NCBI GenBank assembly: GCA_045650565.1
Contig: JAZRRG010000065.1
Location: 1-17,903, forward strand
Reading direction: 5' to 3'
DNA from: SIG565 sp045650565
GTDB taxonomy: Bacteria; Bacillota; Clostridia; Oscillospirales; Acutalibacteraceae
DNA length: 17,903 nt
The position numbers and the translations under genes are program-made. This document shows positions 12,938 through 17,903 of the stretch, piece by piece. Every line of letters begins with the position of its first letter. The first letter of the stretch is position 1. Under the pieces are notes generated by a model. That model ran no database searches. It saw only the letters and a list, made by a program, of their open reading frames with translations, and was not told where the DNA came from.

Positions 12938-15925
12938 ATGAAAACCAAGCTTTCAGGAAAATTCTGGTTGGTGCTGACACTTTTTAGTCTTATGGGGCAG
13001 GTTGCATGGGTAGTTGAAAATATGTATTTTAACGTATTTATCTACAATATGTTTTCGGCATCGGCTACCGACATTGCCAATATGGTTGCGGCTTCGGCCG
13101 TGGCGGCAACGCTCACAACTGTTTTTATGGGCGCTTTGTCCGACCGAGTTGGAAAACGCAAAATATTTATTTGCGGCGGATATATTTTATGGGGCGTGTC
13201 GATACTTTCGTTTACCCTTGTAAATGTAGATTTTATCAGCAAATTCGTGCCCGTAGCATTGGCAGCGAGTGTAGGGGTATCGCTTACCATTATACTTGAC
13301 TGTGTTATGACCTTTTTTGGCTCTACCGCCAACGATGCCGCATTTAACGCTTGGCTTACCGACAATACCGACAACACAAACCGAGGCGCTGCTGAGGGTA
13401 TAAACTCTATGATGCCGCTTGTAGCAATACTTGTGGTGTTTGGCGGCTTTATGGCGTTTGATTTAAGCAGTAGTGAGAGCTGGAGTGTAATCTTTGCGGT
13501 TATAGGTGCGCTGACCTTGGCGGTTGGTGTTATGGGCTGCTTTATAATAAAGGATAACCAAAGCATTAAGCCATCAAGCACGGGGTATTTTCAAAATATT
13601 TTCTATGGCTTTCGTGTGTCTACCATAACCCAAAACGCAGGTCTGTATAAGCAGCTTGGAATCTTTGTGGTTTTTAATATAGCGATTCAAATTTTTATGC
13701 CCTACCTCATTATTTATTACGAAAAAACACTCAAGATGGATGACTATGTGTTTATAATGGCTCCCGCTATTATAATCGCCAGTGTAGTAACGGCATTTTG
13801 GGGCAGATTTTATGATAAAAACGGCTTTTTAAAGTCATCCTTAATAAGTATGGTATGGCTTATAGTCGGCTTTGTTTTGCTTTACACATTTACTTCTAAA
13901 GTAATGGTGTTTATCGGCTCACTCTTTATGATGTGCGGTTATCTTTCGGGTATGGCGGTGTTTGGCGCTGTAATTCGTGATAAAACACCCAAGGGTAAAT
14001 CGGGGCGGTTGCAGGGCATTAGAATTTTCGCACAGGTGCTGCTTCCCGGAGTTATCGGTCCGTATATCGGCAAAACGGTGCTGCGCAATGCTGAAATACT
14101 AATAAACAATGATGGCACCGAGTCGTTTTTACCTAACCGCAACATCTTTTTGGCGGCTCTTGTGGTGGCGCTTATTGTGCTTGACCTAATTATTTTGCTG
14201 CGGGATAAAAAGCCGCCTCACATAAACACGCTTACAACCCCCTTTGAAAAAGATTTAACCGAGGTGCCGCTTTCTGATTATCCCCGTCCGTCGCTGATGA
14301 GGGATAGCTATCTTTGTCTAAACGGCAAATGGGATTTTAGGGTGGAAAACAACCAAAAGCAAGAATATTCGGGTGAAATTTTAGTTCCGTTTCCGATAGA
14401 GTCAAAGCTATCGGGTGTGGGAAAGACCTTCAGTAAAAATTCGCTCTACATTTACACCCGCCGTTTTTCCTTGCCCGAGGGCTTTAAAAAGGAAAAGGTG
14501 ATTTTACATTTTGGGGCTGTAGACCAGGAGGCACAGGTCTACATTAACGGCAGCTTTGTGGGTGGCAATATAGGCGGATATATTCCGTTTGAGTTTGATG
14601 TTACCGAGTATTTGAACGACACCGATAATATAATTGGTGTTGAGGTGACCGATTCTTTAGACACCACCTTGCCCTACGGCAAGCAAACCGAAAATAGAGG
14701 CGGTATGTGGTATACTCGTGTTTCGGGAATATGGCAAACGGTATGGCTTGAAAGCGTGTGCGAAAATTATATTAAGGGCATAAAGACCGACTGCACTCAA
14801 AATAGCGTTACTCTAACCATAGAGGGTGGCAACGACAAAAAGGAGCTAACGGTATACACCCCGACGGGCGAGAAAACCTATGAGTTTTCGGGCAATAACA
14901 TAAAAATAGATATAGAAAACCCTGTTAATTGGAGCCCCGAGGAGCCGTATATCTATCGCTTCACCTTAACAAGCGGAAAAGATTCGGTAAACTCGTATTT
15001 TGCTTTGCGTACCATCGGCACAAAAAGGGTGGGCGATAAAACCTTTATAACATTAAACGGTAAGCCGTATTTCTTTAACGGACTGCTCGACCAAGGATAT
15101 TTTAGCGATGGTCTGTTTTTACCCGCAACCTATGAGGGCTACAAAAATGATATTTTACAGGCGAAAAAGCTCGGCTTTAATATGCTTCGCAAACACATTA
15201 AAATAGAGCCGCAAATGTTTTATTACTATTGCGATGTTTACGGCATGGCGGTGTTCCAGGATGCAGTTAACAACGGAAAATACAGCTTTATAATTGACAC
15301 GGCATTGCCAACAATCGGTTTTAAAAACCTTAAAAAAGCGTCAAGCAAGGCATGCCGCAAACGCTTTGAGGACTGCGCTGAAAAAATGATAAAGCTGCTT
15401 TATAACCACCCATGTATTTGCTACTATACAATTTTCAACGAGGGATGGGGACAGTATGCCGGCAAAGCTGTTTATGAAAAGCTAAAGGCGATAGACGGCA
15501 GCCGAATTTATGATACGGCATCGGGCTGGTTTAGAGAGCAAAAAAGCGATGTCCAGAGCGAACACGTTTACTTTAAGCCATTAAAACTAAAGGGCTCAGA
15601 GACCCGCCCTCTCGTTCTCTCGGAATTTGGCGGATATTGCTTTAAAATCGACCAAAACAGCTTTAACCTTAGCAACACCTACGGCTACAAAAAATGCGCT
15701 ACAAGCGAGGATTTTGAGCGAGATTTAAAAGCTCTTTACAAAGACCAGGTTTTACCTGCGGTAAGCAAGGGACTAAACGCCACGGTGCTCACGCAATTAA
15801 GTGATGTGGAAGATGAAACCAACGGGCTGATTACCTACGACCGACAAATAGTGAAAATTAACGAAAATAGTTTATCCGCCGAGTTTAAGGCGATTAAGGA
15901 TGCTTTTTCTCAAATAAGCGAATAG
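12938..15925 (+). CDS. MFS transporter fused to a family 2 glycoside hydrolase
   Basis: A single 995-aa frame. Residues 1-~425 are a full 12-span major facilitator with the signature GALSDRVGKRK after span 2 and a half-copy GRFYDKNG after span 8; span 12 ends at RDKK (422-425). From ~430 a complete GH2 enzyme begins without a gap: DYPRPSLMRDSYLCLNGKWDF, a jelly-roll sugar-binding domain (AQVYINGSFVGGNIGGY), an Ig-like domain and a TIM barrel from ~705. Both catalytic glutamates are present: acid/base Glu835 in FNEGWGQ and nucleophile Glu896 in LSEFGGY. With both MFS termini in the cytoplasm, the hydrolase faces inward, so a glycoside could be imported and cleaved by one polypeptide. ATG at 12938 follows GCGGAGGTAGTT; the in-frame TTG at 12902 overlaps the terminator. 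Substrate is unknown; beta-galactoside, beta-glucuronide or beta-mannoside all fit GH2. Confidence 0.9.
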   Translation: MKTKLSGKFWLVLTLFSLMGQVAWVVENMYFNVFIYNMFSASATDIANMVAASAVAATLTTVFMGALSDRVGKRKIFICGGYILWGVSILSFTLVNVDFISKFVPVALAASVGVSLTIILDCVMTFFGSTANDAAFNAWLTDNTDNTNRGAAEGINSMMPLVAILVVFGGFMAFDLSSSESWSVIFAVIGALTLAVGVMGCFIIKDNQSIKPSSTGYFQNIFYGFRVSTITQNAGLYKQLGIFVVFNIAIQIFMPYLIIYYEKTLKMDDYVFIMAPAIIIASVVTAFWGRFYDKNGFLKSSLISMVWLIVGFVLLYTFTSKVMVFIGSLFMMCGYLSGMAVFGAVIRDKTPKGKSGRLQGIRIFAQVLLPGVIGPYIGKTVLRNAEILINNDGTESFLPNRNIFLAALVVALIVLDLIILLRDKKPPHINTLTTPFEKDLTEVPLSDYPRPSLMRDSYLCLNGKWDFRVENNQKQEYSGEILVPFPIESKLSGVGKTFSKNSLYIYTRRFSLPEGFKKEKVILHFGAVDQEAQVYINGSFVGGNIGGYIPFEFDVTEYLNDTDNIIGVEVTDSLDTTLPYGKQTENRGGMWYTRVSGIWQTVWLESVCENYIKGIKTDCTQNSVTLTIEGGNDKKELTVYTPTGEKTYEFSGNNIKIDIENPVNWSPEEPYIYRFTLTSGKDSVNSYFALRTIGTKRVGDKTFITLNGKPYFFNGLLDQGYFSDGLFLPATYEGYKNDILQAKKLGFNMLRKHIKIEPQMFYYYCDVYGMAVFQDAVNNGKYSFIIDTALPTIGFKNLKKASSKACRKRFEDCAEKMIKLLYNHPCICYYTIFNEGWGQYAGKAVYEKLKAIDGSRIYDTASGWFREQKSDVQSEHVYFKPLKLKGSETRPLVLSEFGGYCFKIDQNSFNLSNTYGYKKCATSEDFERDLKALYKDQVLPAVSKGLNATVLTQLSDVEDETNGLITYDRQIVKINENSLSAEFKAIKDAFSQISE

Positions 15926-15927
15926 AG

Positions 15928-15960
15928 AATGGCACCCCCGAGAATTTAGGGGGTGCCATT
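15928..15960. terminator. Hairpin terminator behind the transporter-glycosidase gene
   Basis: A perfect 12-bp G/C-rich stem (15928-15939 with 15949-15960) around a 9-base loop. The downstream T run is poor, so it may be a weak terminator or a transcript-stabilising stem. Confidence 0.75.
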
Positions 15961-16022
15961 AATGTTTAAAAAGACACATAGTTTTTGAAAACCTCTATTA
16001 TATTTAAGTAGGGGGGATTAAA

Positions 16023-16238
16023 ATGAACAATTCGCAAAATATGGACGATATTCTAAAGTCACTAACAAAGGGTCAAACAGGCAGGGAGGATGTAGAAAAA
16101 ATGGTAGCATCCTTAAGCCCAGAGCAGCAAGAAAAACTAAATAGCATATTAAGTGACAAGGCGCAAACCGAAAAAATACTCTCAAGTCCTGTCGCCAAGC
16201 AGCTGTTGCGTGCGCTTTTAGGTGATAAAAATGGATGA
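16023..16238 (+). CDS. Small helical protein, first gene of a three-gene operon
   Basis: A 71-aa protein, probably all-helical and cytosolic, with no signal peptide or membrane span. I recognise no named family. The core is EDVEKMVASLSPEQQEKLNSIL followed by KILSSPVAKQLLRALLG, a style common in uncharacterised Clostridia proteins. ATG at 16023 follows TAGGGGGGATTAAA, a very strong ribosome site. The last eight bases overlap the next gene (ATGGATGA), which indicates translational coupling. No clear sigma-A promoter lies in the 60 bp after the upstream hairpin; TATATT around 15999 lacks a -35, leaving open an alternative (for example sporulation) sigma factor. Confidence 0.72.
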   Translation: MNNSQNMDDILKSLTKGQTGREDVEKMVASLSPEQQEKLNSILSDKAQTEKILSSPVAKQLLRALLGDKNG

Positions 16239-16554
16239 TTTAAGCGAAAAGATTTCGTCACTGCTTTCAGACCCCGAGGGTATGGCACGTATACAAAAAA
16301 TGGCGCAGTCGGTTTTGGGAGGCACGGACGCCGCTTCAAAGGAACCCGGCGAGCCGAATATTGATATCGGCAAGCTGATGCCACTAATAAGTAAAATAAA
16401 CTCACGCTCCCATGATAGCCGCACGGGGCTACTTTTAGCGCTACGCCCACACCTAAGCGAAAAGCGCAGGGAGCGACTCGACAGTGCCGTAAAAATATTA
16501 AGGGTAATTGATATGCTGCCGCTTTTACAGGATAGCGGATTATTTAACTTGTAG
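16231..16554 (+). CDS. Small conserved-type Clostridia protein, second gene of the operon
   Basis: A 107-aa soluble protein. The N-terminal DLSEKISSLLSDPEGMARIQ and the C-terminal LLLALRPHLSEKRRERLDSA with LLQDSGLF are patterns I have seen in unnamed Clostridia proteins; no function is known to me. The middle (~30-50) is low complexity. ATG at 16231 is chosen: GGTGAT is well spaced, and the start overlaps the previous stop by eight bases. The GTG at 16222 lies inside that ribosome site. Spacing to the third gene is 11 bp. Likely co-expressed and perhaps in one complex with its neighbours. Confidence 0.75.
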   Translation: MDDLSEKISSLLSDPEGMARIQKMAQSVLGGTDAASKEPGEPNIDIGKLMPLISKINSRSHDSRTGLLLALRPHLSEKRRERLDSAVKILRVIDMLPLLQDSGLFNL

Positions 16555-16565
16555 GGGGTGGTTTT

Positions 16566-16850
16566 TTGGATAACCTTACAACCGAAGAGCTACAACGTGC
16601 CGCCGAGCGTGTAAGAGAAATGCAGCGCCGAGCCGATACCGCAAGGGGAACACATAGTAAACCACCCGAGCAGCATAAGCCGAAGGAAAACAAGCCGACT
16701 GTACGGCGCAAAAGTATACTTGATATTATAAATTTTAAGAATATGGAAATGGATTCCGATATAAGTCTCCTTTTAGGAATTTTACTGCTGCTTTCAAGCG
16801 ATTCAACCGATGAAATATTGACATTAGCGCTTATATATATTATGCTTTAA
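16566..16850 (+). CDS. Small protein with hydrophobic C-terminus, third gene of the operon
   Basis: A 94-aa protein starting at TTG (16566), supported by AGGGGGTGG seven bases upstream and the lack of a better start. Residues 1-~50 are charged and helical (TTEELQRAAERVREMQRRAD, then a Pro/Lys-rich stretch). The C-terminus has two short hydrophobic runs (ISLLLGILLLL and ILTLALIYIML) joined by SSDSTDE, so it may associate with a membrane as a hairpin or form a hydrophobic assembly. I do not recognise a named family. It closes the operon; no terminator follows directly. Confidence 0.7.
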   Translation: MDNLTTEELQRAAERVREMQRRADTARGTHSKPPEQHKPKENKPTVRRKSILDIINFKNMEMDSDISLLLGILLLLSSDSTDEILTLALIYIML

Positions 16851-16959
16851 GCTTTCGACAAATTATTACAATATTTTAACTTTTGATATGCAAAAAATGT
16901 TATTATGTAAACCCTAATAACCTATTAAAGTTATTAAAGTTATCAACCGTTTATTTAAC

Positions 16960-16989
16960 AAAAAGGGCGGTTTTATGGCTTAAAACCGC
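16960..16989 (-). terminator. Leftward terminator-like hairpin
   Basis: GCGGTTTTA (16967-16975) pairs perfectly with TAAAACCGC (16981-16989) around TGGCT. On the minus strand the stem is followed by CCTTTTTG, the T run of a terminator. On the plus strand no T run follows. No leftward gene is seen to its right. Confidence 0.6.
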
Positions 16990-17177
16990 ATAGGACCGTT
17001 TAAAATTGTTAAAAACTCGGTGGATAATGTTAACATAATACCATGCAAAAATAATATGAAATAAAAAATTATGTAAATGATTTTAAGGTGTTAAGGCGAA
17101 TATAAATGTTCTCCAAGAGATAATAAAAAATACTCTGCATAGGAGCCGTACAATTAAGGACAGTACAACAAGATGCG

Positions 17178-17213
17178 AAAACACCCATAGTTTTTAAAAC
17201 TGTGGGTGTTTTT
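17178..17213 (+). terminator. Rho-independent terminator
   Basis: The arms 17178-17194 and 17196-17212 are complementary over CACCCATAG/CTGTGGGTG with one G-U pair, extended by A/T pairs and ending in a T run. It probably ends read-through from the three-gene operon or an unseen RNA. Confidence 0.85.
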
Positions 17214-17242
17214 AATATTCTCTTTATTTGTTAGTCAAGTTA

Positions 17243-17251
17243 TGCTATAAT
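17243..17251 (+). promoter_or_regulatory. Extended -10 promoter of the P-loop kinase gene
   Basis: TGCTATAAT (TATAAT 17246-17251) is a perfect -10 with a TG extension. The -35 at 17 bp is TTTATT, a weak match. It lies 37 bp before the ATG at 17289. Confidence 0.7.
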
Positions 17252-17288
17252 ACAACTGACCGATAAATAAGAATTTGTAGGTGAGATA

Positions 17289-17801
17289 ATGATTATTTTA
17301 ATTACGGGAGCATCGCATACAGGCAAAACGGCGCTTGCCCAAAAATTGCTTGAAAAATATAAATATCCATATCTATCGATAGACCATCTGAAAATGGGCT
17401 TAATTCGTAGCGGTAATACAGAGCTTACTCCTATGGATGATAATGAATTGACCGAATATTTATGGCCGATTGTTCGGGAAATGATAAAAACTGCTGTTGA
17501 GAACAATCAGAACCTAATTGTCGAAGGTTGCTATATTCCATTCGATTGGCAGAAGGACTTTGAGCGGCAATATCTTGAACAGATTAAATACTATTGTTTG
17601 GTACTGAGTGAGAACTATATAAGAAATCATTTTGCAGACATAAAGAAATATGCAAATGTCATTGAAAATCGGTTGGATGATGAATGGTGCACCATGGAGA
17701 ATGTATTGTCAGAAAATACGCAGATGTTAGAATCTGCAAAAAAGTATAATGTGAACTACATACTCATTAACGATAAGTACGAAATCAATATTGAGTTATA
17801 A
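17289..17801 (+). CDS. Small P-loop kinase-like ATPase
   Basis: A 170-aa cytosolic protein. MIILITGASHTGKTALAQKL holds a Walker A loop (GASHTGKT, residues 7-14) straight after the first strand. YLSIDHLKMGLIRSG resembles the substrate/Asp region of nucleoside- and phosphoglycerate-kinase-like P-loop kinases, and NLIVEGCYIPF looks like the following Walker B-type strand. The C-terminal half is helical and has no motif I can place. Length fits small uncharacterised kinases sometimes annotated as 2-phosphoglycerate-kinase-like or zeta-toxin-like; I see no antitoxin partner. ATG at 17289 follows GTAGGTGA. The substrate is unknown. Confidence 0.8.
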   Translation: MIILITGASHTGKTALAQKLLEKYKYPYLSIDHLKMGLIRSGNTELTPMDDNELTEYLWPIVREMIKTAVENNQNLIVEGCYIPFDWQKDFERQYLEQIKYYCLVLSENYIRNHFADIKKYANVIENRLDDEWCTMENVLSENTQMLESAKKYNVNYILINDKYEINIEL

Positions 17802-17857
17802 CGGTAAATTCCAATAGGTCGAACAGTTAGGAAAATAAGAATTTGACGGAGCGTATA

Positions 17858-17903
17858 ATGGGAAAGAAATTATCAGAAATGAGTTTGGAAGAGCTTTGGT
17901 TGT
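17858..17903 (+). CDS. Start of a gene cut by the window edge, possibly GrpB-family
   Basis: Only 15 codons are visible (MGKKLSEMSLEELWL). This opening resembles N-termini of GrpB-family/UPF0157 proteins as I remember them (K-LSEMSLEELW), but so few residues cannot settle it. ATG at 17858 is preceded by GACGGAGCG, a modest ribosome site, 56 bp after the kinase gene with no terminator between, so the two are probably co-transcribed. Confidence 0.5.
   Translation, partial: MGKKLSEMSLEELWL

Larger units (their letters stand above)
16851..17288. other. 438-bp AT-rich intergenic region with hairpins and short direct repeats
   Basis: I see no gene with a ribosome site here. Contents: two tandem TATTAAAGT units (16923-16940) with a partial third; a hairpin oriented as a leftward terminator (16960-16989); a single near-match to a DnaA box (GGTGGATAA, around 17020-17028); a rightward terminator (17178-17213); and the promoter of the next gene. 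The rightward terminator is more than 300 bp from the operon end, so either the operon has a long 3' tail or a short RNA is made here. Confidence 0.6.

Noticed and set aside
14190..14290. Two separate genes (MFS and GH2) instead of a fusion
   Set aside because: No stop codon, no start codon with a ribosome site, and no frame change lie between the two domains as sequenced. An assembly error cannot be excluded from the sequence alone.
16923..16949. CRISPR-like or iteron array of TATTAAAGT units
   Set aside because: There are only two exact 9-base units and one partial unit, with no spacers and no cas or rep genes.
17018..17030. DnaA-box-like GGTGGATAA, hinting at a replication origin
   Set aside because: It is a single imperfect match with no cluster of boxes and no dnaA, dnaN or gidA/parA genes nearby.
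17069..17140. A 23-codon leftward reading frame (MQSIFYYLLENIYIRL...)
   Set aside because: No ribosome site or promoter was found in front of it, and such a short frame is expected by chance in AT-rich sequence. Its position to the right of a leftward terminator is why I mention it.

Overview
The window reads as a chromosomal segment of an anaerobic, probably gut-dwelling Clostridia (Firmicutes) bacterium, perhaps Oscillospirales-like. This is inference from consensus sigma-A promoters, strong GGAGG-type ribosome sites, an rpsF-ssb-rpsR operon, a type III pantothenate kinase, a hexameric glutamate dehydrogenase, a GTP-type PEP carboxykinase, a BspA-like surface protein and a Clostridia-style GH2 glycosidase. 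No rRNA, tRNA, CRISPR array, transposase or phage gene was seen.

Layout: (1) 1-1263 is the 3' two-thirds of pckG, ending in a terminator. (2) 1343-2105 is a graveyard: the 3' end of a lost paralogue of the large secreted gene, its terminator, an intact consensus promoter, a dead copy of a small membrane-protein gene, and a duplicated pckG tail fused to that dead gene. (3) 2106-8335 holds a 1946-aa secreted protein (two copies of one N-terminal module, BspA-type leucine-rich repeats, C-terminal right-handed beta-helix) followed by a 97-aa single-span membrane protein with its own consensus promoter. The relic at 1343-1952 has the same order, so the pair travels as a unit. (4) 8377-9474, minus strand, is the rpsF-ssb-rpsR operon with promoter and structured leader. 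(5) 9527-11778 holds coaX and gdhA. (6) 11809-12864 is a divergent pair, an XRE-type repressor and a FIVAR-like lipoprotein, separated by two inverted repeats built from CGGTA half-sites. One of these occupies the whole spacer of the lipoprotein promoter. (7) 12938-15925 is one open frame joining a complete 12-TM MFS transporter to a complete family 2 glycoside hydrolase. (8) 16023-16850 is a tight operon of three small uncharacterised proteins. (9) 16851-17288 has no convincing gene but carries terminator-like hairpins facing both ways. (10) 17289-17903 has a P-loop kinase and the first codons of another gene.

How the genes work together: pckG and gdhA serve central carbon and nitrogen metabolism. 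The large secreted protein, the lipoprotein and the transporter-glycosidase point to life on host or plant glycans. The main candidates for something new are the transporter-glycosidase fusion, the self-regulating XRE/lipoprotein divergon, and the co-duplicating secreted-protein/membrane-protein pair with its decayed neighbour, whose surviving promoter may now drive the large gene.
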